Below, piece after piece: positions 7,757-17,090 of a stretch of DNA of 64,000 nt (position 1 is the stretch's first letter; each line of letters opens with the position of its first letter). The notes beneath the pieces are model-generated. The model had not been told where the DNA came from. It searched no databases and saw only the letters and a list, made by a program, of their open reading frames with translations. The position numbers and the translations under genes were made by a program. Location: contig NZ_JAULBC010000007.1 in the NCBI RefSeq assembly GCF_041060425.1, positions 310,001-374,000 on the forward strand, read 5' to 3'. The DNA comes from Danxiaibacter flavus. Its GTDB lineage: Bacteria > Bacteroidota > Bacteroidia > Chitinophagales > Chitinophagaceae.

Positions 7757-9103
7757 ATGATGATACGGCGATTCTTTTTTATCCCTCTTGTTATTCTGGG
7801 AATCAGCAGTTGTGGAACCAGCAAAAAGGCACAACACCAGGAAGTTTCATTTGATGATGGCATTCGTAAGATCAATCACGTAGTGGTTGTATATATGGAA
7901 AACCACAGTTTCGATAATCTATATGGTGAATTCGACGGAGTAAATGGTATTAAAAATGCCGAAAAAGGAAATTTTGTCCAGGTTGACGAGCAAGGGAATC
8001 CTTATAAATTTTTGCCGGAGATCCCCAGGAATAACGCGTTCCCAACCAACCTGCCCAACAAGCTTTTTAACATAGACCAGTATGTTCCGTCGGACAAAAA
8101 AACGCCGGATGTTACACATCGCTTTTTTCACAACCAGCTACAGATTAACGGGGGAAAGATGGACAAGTTTGCAGCCTATAACGATTCGAAAGGATTGGCC
8201 ATGGGCTATTACAACACTAAAAAGTTACCGCTGTTTCCACTTGCCCAAAAATATACGTTGTGTGACAACTTCTTCCAGAGTGTTTTCGGTGGCTCCTATT
8301 TTAACCATGTTTATTTAATTTCTGCAGCGGTGCCGGTTTGGCCGGATGCTCCAGCTTCAATGATTGCGAAAGTGGATAATAACGGAAAGATGATCACTGA
8401 TGGTGTCGTTACTCCTGACGGCTATGCTGTCAATCATGTGTATTCCCGCAATAAACCTTATCCAGCGAAATCAGATACTTCTAAATTGCTGCCCTCGCAA
8501 ACGATGCCGACTATCGGCGACAGGCTGAGTGAAAAAAATATATCCTGGGCATGGTATTCAGAAGGTTGGGATGATGCAGTAGCTGAAAGGGAAAATAATT
8601 TTGCCTATAACCATGAGCCGTTTTTGTATTTTACGCAGTACAAAGAAGGAACGCCCGGCAGGGAACACCTGAAAGACCAAAATGATTTTTTAAAAGCAGC
8701 AAAAGATGGAACGCTGCCCAGTGTGTCCTTCGTGAAGCCGGGTGGAGGCAATGACGAGCATCCCGGTGGGTCTGATGTATATTCTTCTGAGCAACTTGCC
8801 GTTAAATTGATCAATGCAGTATTAGAGGGTCCAAATGCAAAAGATGCATTGGTTATTCTTACCTATGATGAGTTCGGTGGCTTTTTTGATCATGTAAACC
8901 CTCCTGTTATTGACAGATGGGGACCGGGCAGCCGTATTCCTGCAATTGTTATAGGGCCGTTTGCAAAAACAGGGCATGTAGATCATACCCAATATGAAAC
9001 AGTCAGCATTCTGTCTTTTATAGAACACAGATGGGGAATAAAGCCGTTGGCTGAGAGGGACAAAAACGCGAACCCTTTCCGGAACGCTCTGATTTTTAAA
9101 TAA
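7757..9103 (+). CDS. phosphoesterase family lipoprotein (phospholipase C / acid phosphatase type)
   Basis: A 448-residue exported protein with a lipobox (ISSC, Cys19). It belongs to the phosphoesterase family that includes PlcC and AcpA: VVVYMENHSFDNLYG (about 42-57) gives the metal-binding Glu-Asn and the Ser of the active centre, GGSYFNHVYLISA follows, then FVKPGGGNDEHPGGSDV and the second metal site TYDEFGGFFDHVNPP. The family hydrolyses phosphate esters, from phospholipids to phosphorylated small molecules. It lies 10-25 bases before the cytochrome c peroxidase gene in the same direction and presumably shares its transcript. Two ATG codons stand in tandem; the first is used here. Confidence 0.85.
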   Translation: MMIRRFFFIPLVILGISSCGTSKKAQHQEVSFDDGIRKINHVVVVYMENHSFDNLYGEFDGVNGIKNAEKGNFVQVDEQGNPYKFLPEIPRNNAFPTNLPNKLFNIDQYVPSDKKTPDVTHRFFHNQLQINGGKMDKFAAYNDSKGLAMGYYNTKKLPLFPLAQKYTLCDNFFQSVFGGSYFNHVYLISAAVPVWPDAPASMIAKVDNNGKMITDGVVTPDGYAVNHVYSRNKPYPAKSDTSKLLPSQTMPTIGDRLSEKNISWAWYSEGWDDAVAERENNFAYNHEPFLYFTQYKEGTPGREHLKDQNDFLKAAKDGTLPSVSFVKPGGGNDEHPGGSDVYSSEQLAVKLINAVLEGPNAKDALVILTYDEFGGFFDHVNPPVIDRWGPGSRIPAIVIGPFAKTGHVDHTQYETVSILSFIEHRWGIKPLAERDKNANPFRNALIFK

Positions 9104-9128
9104 CAGAATTGATTTGGGGGAATGTGTT

Positions 9129-10970
9129 ATGTATAAGAAGACGGGAGCGATAGCTATTTTATTGATGGGGCTATTGATCGCAAGCTTTACCCCTTTTGAC
9201 ACGAATCATTCTGCGCTAATAAAATCCAGTGCGCGTGAACAAAAAATTCAGAAAAAGATACTCAGACAAATCGTATCCTTTCGTGATTATGTAAAAGACA
9301 GCTTTTATTTAGCGATTAGCAAAACGAATGCAGATACACAAAATATTCGTAGAACTTTCCTCAAATCAAGGTTGCTGTTCAAAGAATTTGAATGGGCAGC
9401 AGCCTATTTTGCTGCCGACCTGACCGAAAGATTGAATGGGCCTCCTGTTCAGGAAATTGAAAATGCAGATCTGCTGGATCCTACTTTGGCCCGGGGAGTC
9501 AACCCAATAGGTCTGCAGGTAATAGAGCCATTCATTTACCCGGCGTATGACACTGCCGGTAAAACGGCACTGCTTGGCGAAGTCGACCATTTAATAACAA
9601 ATACAGCATACATGGTTGCTTATTTTAACGATCATCCACTTGCTGACTGGCGCATCCTGGATGCGGCCAAACTAGAGGTTTTCAGGATTATTGCTTTGGG
9701 TGTTACCGGGTTCGACAATGCACTTTCCCTGAACAGTATGGAAGAATCGGCCGCATCTTTAACAAGCCTGCGCGAGATACTCCCTGATTATATCAACAAA
9801 AAACAGGAAACGTCTTTATTACAGACACTTGATGCGGCCATCGAATATCTGCACAATCACCCCGATTTTGACAGTTTTGACAGAGCTGCTTTTATCACCC
9901 GTTTCGCAAATAAGATCAGTGCTGATATAGCGCAATTGGAAACAAACTTACCGGGTCCGGCAATTATGTACAACCGGATGCTGCGGCAGGATACAAAAAC
10001 ACTGTTCGATTCGGGTGCATTTAATGTTGATGCATTTTCTCCGGGACCTGCATTTCATAACACTGATGCTAAAGTGGTGTTGGGAGAAAAACTTTTTTAT
10101 GATGTTTCGCTATCCGGCACCGGCACAAGGAGCTGTGCTTCCTGTCACCAGCCTGATAGAGCATTTACCGATGGGCTGGCTAAAAATACGGACATTCATG
10201 ATTCTCTGAAGCTATTAAAAAGAAATGTACCAACCTTACTTAACGCGGCGCTACAATCCAATTATTTCTATGATATGCGGGCGCTCACGCTGGAAGACCA
10301 GGTGACAGATGTGATCGATAATAAAGTGGAGATGGATGGCTCCATGGATGCCATCGTAAAATATGTTTCCGCAGATAATTCATACAGGTTGTTATTTGCA
10401 AAGGCTTTTCCGGCGAAGGCGGGAAATGGCATCAGCCCGGATGAAGTTACGAACGCCCTTGCCTCCTATGTTCGCAGCCTTACGAAGCTCAACAGCCGGT
10501 TTGATATGTATATGCAGGGTAATGAACAAGCATTGTCAAGCCAGGAATTGAAAGGCTTAAATTTATTTGTGGGCAAAGCAAAATGTGGCACTTGTCACTT
10601 TGTTCCGCTGTTCAACGGCATCACGCCGCCAAAATATGTTACCAGCGAAACGGAAATAATAGGTGTGCCACTATCGGTGACAGATTCCGTATTGGACCGC
10701 GACCAGGGCTATTACGATGTGATTGGAGTTGAATCCTATAAATATGCTTTTAAGATTCCCACTGTTCGCAATATTGATAAAACAGCTCCTTATATGCACA
10801 ATGGCGCGTACCAAACCTTAGAAGAGGTAATGGAATTTTACAATAACGGAGGCGCTGCAGGTTTAGGAATCAATCTTCCTAATCAAACGCTTTTTAAAGG
10901 AAAGCTTAACCTGACTGAAATGGAAAAGGAGGATATTATTGCTTTTATGAAGAGTTTGGAAAGTAAGTAG
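9129..10970 (+). CDS. di-haem cytochrome c peroxidase with N-terminal helical (imelysin-like) domain
   Basis: A 613-residue exported protein (signal AIAILLMGLLIASFTPF). The C-terminal half is a MauG/CcpA-type di-haem peroxidase: first haem motif C336-A-S-C-H340, second C486-G-T-C-H490, and the late PYMHNGAYQTLEEV segment of the family. The N-terminal 300 residues are helical, with phrases (KEFEWAAAYF, GLQVIEPFIYP) reminiscent of imelysin/M75-like domains; I am less sure of that. TTG at 9114 is also in frame, but ATG at 9129 follows a GGGG tract and starts a proper signal peptide. Such proteins reduce peroxide or oxidise a partner in the periplasm. Paired with the phosphoesterase. Confidence 0.82.
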   Translation: MYKKTGAIAILLMGLLIASFTPFDTNHSALIKSSAREQKIQKKILRQIVSFRDYVKDSFYLAISKTNADTQNIRRTFLKSRLLFKEFEWAAAYFAADLTERLNGPPVQEIENADLLDPTLARGVNPIGLQVIEPFIYPAYDTAGKTALLGEVDHLITNTAYMVAYFNDHPLADWRILDAAKLEVFRIIALGVTGFDNALSLNSMEESAASLTSLREILPDYINKKQETSLLQTLDAAIEYLHNHPDFDSFDRAAFITRFANKISADIAQLETNLPGPAIMYNRMLRQDTKTLFDSGAFNVDAFSPGPAFHNTDAKVVLGEKLFYDVSLSGTGTRSCASCHQPDRAFTDGLAKNTDIHDSLKLLKRNVPTLLNAALQSNYFYDMRALTLEDQVTDVIDNKVEMDGSMDAIVKYVSADNSYRLLFAKAFPAKAGNGISPDEVTNALASYVRSLTKLNSRFDMYMQGNEQALSSQELKGLNLFVGKAKCGTCHFVPLFNGITPPKYVTSETEIIGVPLSVTDSVLDRDQGYYDVIGVESYKYAFKIPTVRNIDKTAPYMHNGAYQTLEEVMEFYNNGGAAGLGINLPNQTLFKGKLNLTEMEKEDIIAFMKSLESK

Positions 10971-11697
10971 CACCTGAGTGCATAATGTGGGTGTAAAACC
11001 TTACATAAGAAAATCTAAACAAGCCAATCATCCAAATTATTGAAACAAAGCGGCAGAAGTTCAGGCCCTGGCGCGTGTGTTCCGAAGGATCACGCGTGTC
11101 TACTAATTTCAAGCCGATTCCATCGGCGATAGTGAAACAAAAGCTAATTACCAGGACTGACCGAAGCGAAGTTTTTTAAACCATATAAGGCATATAAGAG
11201 CAAATAAGCGCTTTTGCCCAGGATAATAATAACACTTAAACGACAATATATTTACTTAACCAGCCCGGACCTTCACCATTGACCATTCACTAGTCGTATA
11301 GAAGGACATTTAAGAAATGCTTCGCATTGGGATCGCGACGTCACTTCAACCATAAAAATAATCATCATGTGAACCGACGCCCTGGCGCGTGTGTTCCGAA
11401 GGATCACACGTGTCTACTAATTTCAAGCCGATTGCATCGGCGATAGTGAAACAAAAGCTAATTACCAGGACTGACCGAAGCGAGTTTTTTAAACCATATA
11501 AGGCATATAAGAGCAAATAAGCGCTTTTGCCCAGGATAATAATAACACTTAAACGACAATATATTTACTTAACCAGCCCGGACCTTCACCATTGACCATT
11601 GACTATTCACTATTCGTATAGAAGGACATTTAAGAGATGCTTCGCATTGAGAACCACGATGTCACTTCAATTATAAAAATTATTATCATCTCAGGCC

Positions 11698-11905
11698 CTG
11701 GCGCGTGTGTTCCACAGGATCACACGTGTCTACTAATTTCAAGCCGATTGCATCGGCGATAGTGAGACAACATTCCATTAAAAAGCAATGACTTTAGCTA
11801 CCGGGTCATTCCATTCCTAAACAAATTTTGCCTTCACCTGTCCCGATGCAATCGGGAGTGAATTTTTAGACACGAGTGACCGGCGGAGCCGAACACTCGC
11901 GCCAG
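11698..11905. mobile_element. complete palindromic element, copy 3
   Basis: 208 bp from CTGGCGCG to CGCGCCAG; right arm hairpin CGAGTG...CACTCG, left arm CGTGTG...CACACG. The right flank reads AAGC, as in all complete copies. Confidence 0.75.
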
Positions 11906-12061
11906 AAGCGCTTAAACCGGATTGCACTTACTTAGTCAGCTTATCACCTTCACCATTGACCATTGACTATTCACTATTCGTATAGAAGGACATTTAAGGG
12001 ATGCTTCGCATTGGGAACCACGATTTCACTTCAATTATAAAAATGATTATCATCTCAGGCC

Positions 12062-12269
12062 CTGGCGCGTGTGTTCCGCAGGATCACGCGTGTCTACTAA
12101 TTCCAAGCCGATTGCATCGGCGATAGTGAGACAACATAACATTAAAAAGCAATGACTTTAGTTACCGGGGCATTCCATTCCTAAACAAATTTTGCCTTCA
12201 CCTGTCCCGATGCAATCGGGAGTGATTTAATAGACACGAGTGACCGGCGGAGCCGAACACTCGCGCCAG
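12062..12269. mobile_element. complete palindromic element, copy 4
   Basis: 208 bp, ends CTGGCGCG / CGCGCCAG. The left hairpin uses the alternative arm CACGCG, which pairs with CGCGTG one dinucleotide further out than in copies with CACACG. Confidence 0.75.
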
Positions 12270-12344
12270 AAGCCCATTTAAGAGATGCTTCGCATTGGGA
12301 ACCACGATTCACTTCAATTATAAAAATGATTATCATCTCAGGCC

Positions 12345-12552
12345 CCGGCGCGTGTGTTCCACAGGATCACGCGTGTCTACTAATTTCAAGCCGATTGCAT
12401 CGGCGATAGTGAGACAACATTCCATTAAAAAGCAATGACTTTAGTTACCGGGGCATTCCATTCCTAAACAAATTTTGTCTTCACCTGTCCCGATGCAATC
12501 GGGAGCGAATTAACAGACACAAGTGACCGGCGGAGCCGAACACTCGCGCCAG
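12345..12552. mobile_element. complete palindromic element, copy 5
   Basis: 208 bp; the left end is changed to CCGGCGCG while the right end stays CGCGCCAG. Left arm pairs as CGCGTG/CACGCG. Confidence 0.75.
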
Positions 12553-12637
12553 AAGCTATAGAAGGACATTTAAGAGATGCTTCGCATTGAGAACCACGAT
12601 GTCACTTCAATTATAAAAATGATTATCATCTCAGGCC

Positions 12638-12845
12638 CTGGCGCGTGTGTTCCGAAGGATCACGCGTGTCTACTAATTTCAAGCCGATTGCATCGGCGAT
12701 AGTGAGACAACATAACATTAAAAAGCAATGACTTTAGTTACCGGGTCATTCCTTTGCTAAACAAATTTTATCTTCACCTGTCCCGATGCAATCGGGAGCG
12801 AATTAACAGACACAAGTGACCGGCGGAGCCGAACACTCGCGCCAG
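12638..12845. mobile_element. complete palindromic element, copy 6
   Basis: 208 bp, ends CTGGCGCG / CGCGCCAG, with the CACGCG arm variant. It is the right-hand end of repeat block 3; unique sequence begins just after AGAAGC. Confidence 0.75.
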
Positions 12846-12968
12846 AAGCAAGAGCAACGGCGGCAACTGATTGTATAAATTTCACTTTCATCCTTTGACA
12901 GCAATACTTTTGCAGTACCCTATCAGGCTGGTACATCCTTTAGTTTTATATTGATGGAAGTATTAACA

Positions 12969-13247
12969 TTACTTGTTTTGTCTGCTATACACATGATCGC
13001 AGATCCATCTGGCAATTTTGTTTTTTAAAAATGCATATTCGTCCGGGAAGACTTCAAAAACGAAGCTTTCCTGGCTTGCATTTAGTTCAATTTGAATTAT
13101 TTTAACCATTTCAATCCCAACCCAACCTGTCCATACAATAGGATAGCTAATCTTATGCGACCAGGCTGATTTATCAGGGTTAAGCACTACTGTGCCGGAT
13201 ATCGTGGTCTTCAAAGTATCTTTGAAGCTTTTTTTCAATTGCCACAT
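12969..13247 (-). CDS. small hypothetical protein
   Basis: A 92-residue ORF starting MWQLKKSFKDTLKTTISG. It has no signal peptide or membrane segment, reads like a mixed alpha/beta protein (KIIQIELNASQESFVFEVF) and ends in a basic helix. I do not recognise a family. It lies downstream of the ECF sigma gene on the same strand with a 174-base AT-rich gap, and its stop is about 120 bases from the edge of repeat block 3. Composition and length are plausible for a gene, but there is no independent support beyond the open frame. Confidence 0.4.
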   Translation of the reverse strand: MWQLKKSFKDTLKTTISGTVVLNPDKSAWSHKISYPIVWTGWVGIEMVKIIQIELNASQESFVFEVFPDEYAFLKNKIARWICDHVYSRQNK

Positions 13248-13421
13248 CTTCGCTAAACTTTGTTCGGTTTAGATTAATAATATTATTTCGTATCAACTAT
13301 ATTACTAAGGATAAAAGCGCGTTTAGAAACGTACAGGTTGACAATGCGAAATGTTTATGAAGCGAAACTGGCGCAGTCAGAGTCTGGCATGATTGAACTT
13401 AGATTTTATTATTCGCCTCTC

Positions 13422-13880
13422 TTAGCTTCTTTCAATTAAACTTTTCAAAATCCGCCTGGCAAAATATATACGACTCTTTACTATATCTAATGGCTCGCCC
13501 AGCAGATCTGCTATTTCTGAGTACTTGTTGCCTTCCAGGTATAAAATAAATGGCTGTTTAAAAAAGACCGGCAAAGCGTTTATATGCGAAAAAATATCTT
13601 TGGTACAGGTATCCAATTGATAGCTTTTATTTAATTGTTTTTCTAATTCCCATTCCTTAGTATAGCTATTCATAATTTTCCCTGCCTTCTTTTTGCGCCG
13701 GTAAATATTTATGAATATGTTTCGCAAAAGTGTAAAAAGCCATAGACGAAGACCGACACGATTTTTATTGTAATCACCATATTTCAAGTCCTCACAAATC
13801 GTTTCCTGCTGCAGATCGCCTGCATGTTGACCATCTTTGGTAAACTTAAAAGCCGGTGTTCTTGGATTTACTTTTTTCAA
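13422..13880 (-). CDS. ECF-type RNA polymerase sigma factor, short N-terminus
   Basis: A 152-residue sigma-70 family protein. Region 2.2-2.4 is seen in FKFTKDGQHAGDLQQETI and LRLWLFTLLRNIFINIYRR, and region 4 in the C-terminal helix-turn-helix (NKYSEIADLLGEPLDIVKSRIYFARR). The best start is a TTG at 13880, six codons after an in-frame stop, so the protein begins inside what is normally region 2.1-2.2 and lacks roughly 15-25 residues of a usual ECF factor. No FecR-type anti-sigma gene is adjacent. In Bacteroidota such factors often control SusCD operons, and the pair here lies just upstream on the same strand, but that link is inference. Confidence 0.72.
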   Translation of the reverse strand: MKKVNPRTPAFKFTKDGQHAGDLQQETICEDLKYGDYNKNRVGLRLWLFTLLRNIFINIYRRKKKAGKIMNSYTKEWELEKQLNKSYQLDTCTKDIFSHINALPVFFKQPFILYLEGNKYSEIADLLGEPLDIVKSRIYFARRILKSLIERS

Positions 13881-14069
13881 CTTATTGTTTATTTCTTATC
13901 GAAAATTGCAAACACCTATAAAAAAGGCTGGTGCTACATTACGAGAATGAGCCTTCTCCTGAATTGAAAGTTCCTATCCATCTCACAAATTTTTTAACAA
14001 CACTTTGCGATGAAGGGAGACTTCGCAGAGACCCTGACGTTTTTTTAAAGGATGCATCTTGTAAATAAA

Positions 14070-15323
14070 TCATTTCTCTATTTTTTGGTAACGAAGCAAG
14101 GCTTCTAAATAATAGTAATCAGCGTACACGATAGGAACGTCAATTTCAGCGTTGTGCGGAAAACTACCCACGGAATGTTTTAGTAGAAAAAAAGCATTTG
14201 TTCCCGGCTCCGCTAAGTAATTTGCCGTACTTAATGTTTTCATGGATGAAATAGCGAAATCTTTATATTTCTTTCCTTCCTGCCCCAGGTAACCACTGAG
14301 TTCAAACAATGCGGAACACACAACTGCAGCGGCTGACGCGTCACGGATCTTATAATTTGTTTTAGCCGGTTCATAATCCCATTGTGCGATATATCCTTTT
14401 TGGTTAACATTAAAGTCCCAGTAAGGCACTTTATCAGCAGGCAGATTTTGATTGTTCATATAAAAGTCTGCCATCTTTTTTGCCGTGGTCAAAAATCGCT
14501 TGTCTCCGGTTTCGCGATAGATCATCGTATAACCATATATGCCCCATGCCTGGCCGCGTGCCCATGTAGAATTATCAGCAAAGCCCTGACATGTTTGTTG
14601 ATCTAATACTTTGCCGTCCACCGTATCATAGTTTACTACATGATAGGAACTATAATCAGGTCTTATATGATTTTTCATCGTAGTCTCCGCGTGACGGATG
14701 GCTATATTTTTATAAACAGGATCGCCGGTTGCTTTGGAAGCAAAGAACAAAAGCTCAAGGTTCATCAGGTTGTCAATAATAACAGGATAATGCCATTCGG
14801 TTTTCCCATCCCAGGATTTGCGGTAGTTCCAGGATTTAATGCAGCCTACCATAGGATTATAGCGGGTTATAAGTGACTTGGCTGATTGTACAAGTACATC
14901 TTTATATTTTTCATTGTGCGTAATGCGGTAGGCGTTTCCGTAACTGCAATACATCATAAACCCCAGATCGTGATGGGCGGTATTGAACTGATTTTGTTCA
15001 AGACTTTCGGTCCATTTAATGGCAGCTGTCTTCCACGCTGTATCATGTGTGTACTCAAATACATACCAAAGATTACCCGGCCAAAAACCACCTGTCCAAT
15101 CAGATATATCGACATATTTGGTATCGCCTTCACCGGCGCTCGTACGTGGATACCGTGTCAGGTCATTTGTTTGATCCAGCATCAGGCGATATTGCTTCCC
15201 GGCGATATCAAAAGAATGAGCAACAAGGTTCTTCCCGTCTTTCTTATTACTGAAGGCAATTATAACAGTAACCGTCATTAGTAAAATTGCGCTCAAAAAT
15301 CCATTTCGTTTCACCGCCTTCAT
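14070..15323 (-). CDS. glycoside hydrolase family 88 (unsaturated glucuronyl hydrolase)
   Basis: A 417-residue exported enzyme with an N-terminal hydrophobic segment (about 9-25). The (alpha/alpha)6 barrel of GH88 shows both key aspartates: Asp119 in HHDLGFMMY and Asp184 in YPVIIDNLMNLELL, plus STWARGQAWGIYGY and the C-terminal PYWDFN. GH88 enzymes remove the 4,5-unsaturated uronic acid left at the end of oligosaccharides by polysaccharide lyases, acting by hydration of the double bond. No lyase gene is in the window. It follows susD after a strong terminator hairpin, so it either depends on read-through or has its own start; a TGGGGTAAAA motif like the two upstream of susC lies about 100 bases before the gene. 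Confidence 0.88.
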   Translation of the reverse strand: MKAVKRNGFLSAILLMTVTVIIAFSNKKDGKNLVAHSFDIAGKQYRLMLDQTNDLTRYPRTSAGEGDTKYVDISDWTGGFWPGNLWYVFEYTHDTAWKTAAIKWTESLEQNQFNTAHHDLGFMMYCSYGNAYRITHNEKYKDVLVQSAKSLITRYNPMVGCIKSWNYRKSWDGKTEWHYPVIIDNLMNLELLFFASKATGDPVYKNIAIRHAETTMKNHIRPDYSSYHVVNYDTVDGKVLDQQTCQGFADNSTWARGQAWGIYGYTMIYRETGDKRFLTTAKKMADFYMNNQNLPADKVPYWDFNVNQKGYIAQWDYEPAKTNYKIRDASAAAVVCSALFELSGYLGQEGKKYKDFAISSMKTLSTANYLAEPGTNAFFLLKHSVGSFPHNAEIDVPIVYADYYYLEALLRYQKIEK

Positions 15324-15527
15324 GCTAGAATTATTTTTATTTAAGTAGAAATATCTGCTACCCGTTTATAAGCAAATTGTCAAAAATCATTTGAAATGAA
15401 AGGGCAAAAACGTCTTTAAATTGGGGTAAAATTTTATTTATTGTAATTTTTTGAATCGGGCGCCGGCAAATAATGCGCTTATATGATGCCACGCCATTTT
15501 GACTGAATTTAAAACCTGTTTGAACCG

Positions 15528-15571
15528 CAACAAAAAGCCTTTGATCAACTTTGACCGGAGGCTTTTTGTTG
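15528..15571 (-). terminator. intrinsic terminator hairpin after susD
   Basis: A perfect 13-bp inverted repeat: CAACAAAAAGCCT at 15528-15540 and AGGCTTTTTGTTG at 15559-15571, with an 18-base loop. It lies 32 bases past the SusD stop in the direction of transcription. The stem itself supplies the T-rich segment. Confidence 0.7.
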
Positions 15572-15602
15572 TTAGATGCATATGTCAGCTCAACATGCGC
15601 CC

Positions 15603-17066
15603 TTATTTTAAATTTGGATTGAGCTGTGTCTCCATGTAAGGAATGGGCAACCAATAATTTGCTTTGGTAATAGTACCAAGAGGTTTCAGATCATTTACAT
15701 CTTTATGTGAATTTGCTTCTTCTACCTTTTCAAGACGAACAAGATCGAACCATCTTGTGTACTCACCTGCAAACTCCCATGCACGTTCCTGCACAACCGA
15801 GTCTGCGAACACATTTGCTGACAACGATATAGTCATGTCAGGTAATCCTGCACGTCTGCGAACTTCGTTTACAGCAGCATAAGCGTCGCTGCCTGCGGAA
15901 GTATTTGCTCTTGCTTGTGCTTCAGCATAAGTCAATAACACGTTAGCGTACCGTATTAAAGGCATCGACATACTTGTAGCAGAGGTTAAATATCCCGGCG
16001 TTGGAGTGTTTACTCTGAACTTGCTGAAATACGGATGTTTGGTAGCACTGTTTGTCCAGTCAAGTGTTCCGTTTTTAAATTTCGTATAAAAGGTTATGTC
16101 TTTTCTTTTACCTGCGGGAAAGTTGTTAAAGAATGTTATTTCAGCAAAATAATCATCCCAACCTGCATCGTCTCCGGGCATGCAGGATTTTCCGTAGATA
16201 CTATTTGCGTTACCAGTTGCAGAAAACTGCAATGTGAAAACATCTTCAACAGTACCATTTGGCTTTGGTATGCCTGACCACAGGTCCGCAAGATCCGGAT
16301 TTAAATCAAAATTATATTTGGATTTATTATCGATCACCTCTTTCGCTTTTGCCGCAGCCAACGCATATTTAGAAGCATCTTTTACAGGATATCCGCCTTC
16401 TGTTAAATAGACTTCCGCAAGTAATGCTTTTGCAGAACCTGCGTTTGCTCTCCCCGGTGCGGCCTTTGCATTAGGCATTAATCGCTCAGCTTGCTGCAGA
16501 TCACTTTCTATCAATTTATAAATATCTGCCGGAGTACTTTTATTCACGGATAAAAGTTCTGTATTATAATCCGCAGTAGTAATAAGAGGAACATTGCCCC
16601 AAAGCCGTACGAGCCAGAAATAAGAGAACGCTCGCAAGAAATAAGCTTCCCCAACTATTTGATTTATTTTACTGGTGTCTCCATTTATTTTTTTATAAAC
16701 GTCCAGAATATTGTTAACATTCTGAATGGTTTTATAGCATCCTAACCAAATTGTGCTTATTCTTGTATTGGTGGAAGTAACACTAAACTGATCCATTTCG
16801 CGAAACTCCTGCTTGTTGCTCGCAGGGTGAGTGGTTAAATCGTCGGCTCCCATTACAACCGCAACAACCGCAGAAGAAGCAAATCCCGAAGTGTAACCAT
16901 TTTTTAATGGTTGGTAGGCTCCCAGCAACGCAGATTGCAAGCCACTAACAGTTGTTATTGCGTTTTCTCCAATCAGCTGCCCATTAGGATTTTCTTGTAG
17001 CACTTTTGAACATCCGCTTATTGTAAGTATTGACAAAGCACCTATAGTATATAATAACTTTTTCAT
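15603..17066 (-). CDS. SusD/RagB family nutrient-binding outer-membrane lipoprotein
   Basis: A 487-residue surface lipoprotein with lipobox TISGC (Cys19). The SusD fold is shown by the early LQENPNGQL, helical repeats (GEAYFLRAFSYFWLVRLWGNVPLI at about 143-166) and the C-terminal signature of the family, RYANVLLTYAEAQARA, then VNEVRRRAGLP, VVQERAWEFAGEYTRWFDLVR and the final LPIPYMETQLNPNLK. It captures an oligosaccharide at the cell surface and acts as a lid on the SusC channel encoded 24 bases upstream. The ligand cannot be read, but the GH88 downstream suggests a uronate-containing glycan. Confidence 0.93.
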   Translation of the reverse strand: MKKLLYTIGALSILTISGCSKVLQENPNGQLIGENAITTVSGLQSALLGAYQPLKNGYTSGFASSAVVAVVMGADDLTTHPASNKQEFREMDQFSVTSTNTRISTIWLGCYKTIQNVNNILDVYKKINGDTSKINQIVGEAYFLRAFSYFWLVRLWGNVPLITTADYNTELLSVNKSTPADIYKLIESDLQQAERLMPNAKAAPGRANAGSAKALLAEVYLTEGGYPVKDASKYALAAAKAKEVIDNKSKYNFDLNPDLADLWSGIPKPNGTVEDVFTLQFSATGNANSIYGKSCMPGDDAGWDDYFAEITFFNNFPAGKRKDITFYTKFKNGTLDWTNSATKHPYFSKFRVNTPTPGYLTSATSMSMPLIRYANVLLTYAEAQARANTSAGSDAYAAVNEVRRRAGLPDMTISLSANVFADSVVQERAWEFAGEYTRWFDLVRLEKVEEANSHKDVNDLKPLGTITKANYWLPIPYMETQLNPNLK

Positions 17067-17090
17067 TTTTCTTTATTTGTAGTTAAGCAA

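Larger units (their letters stand above)
10971..12968. repeat. intergenic repeat block 3
   Basis: Two kilobases without a gene, made of six copies of the palindromic element's left half at 11071, 11385, 11701, 12065, 12348 and 12641. The last four are complete elements. Between them are GACCGAAGCGAAGTTTTTTAAACC modules with ATATAAG phasing and CACCATTGACCATTCACTATTC modules, ending in GGACATTTAAGAGATGCTTCGCAT. The first two copies stop after the inner hairpin and join CTAATTACCAGGACTGACCG in the same way, so they are duplicates of one truncated copy. Bases 12850-12968 are unique. Confidence 0.85.

Noticed and set aside
9146..9157. Fourth AGCGATAGCT core, in the peroxidase gene
   Set aside because: It is inside the signal-peptide codons of an unrelated gene, so chance is the best explanation; it does weaken the uniqueness of the motif slightly.
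15358..15654. 98-codon minus-strand ORF overlapping the end of susD
   Set aside because: It crosses the terminator hairpin and the susD end in another frame and has no family likeness.
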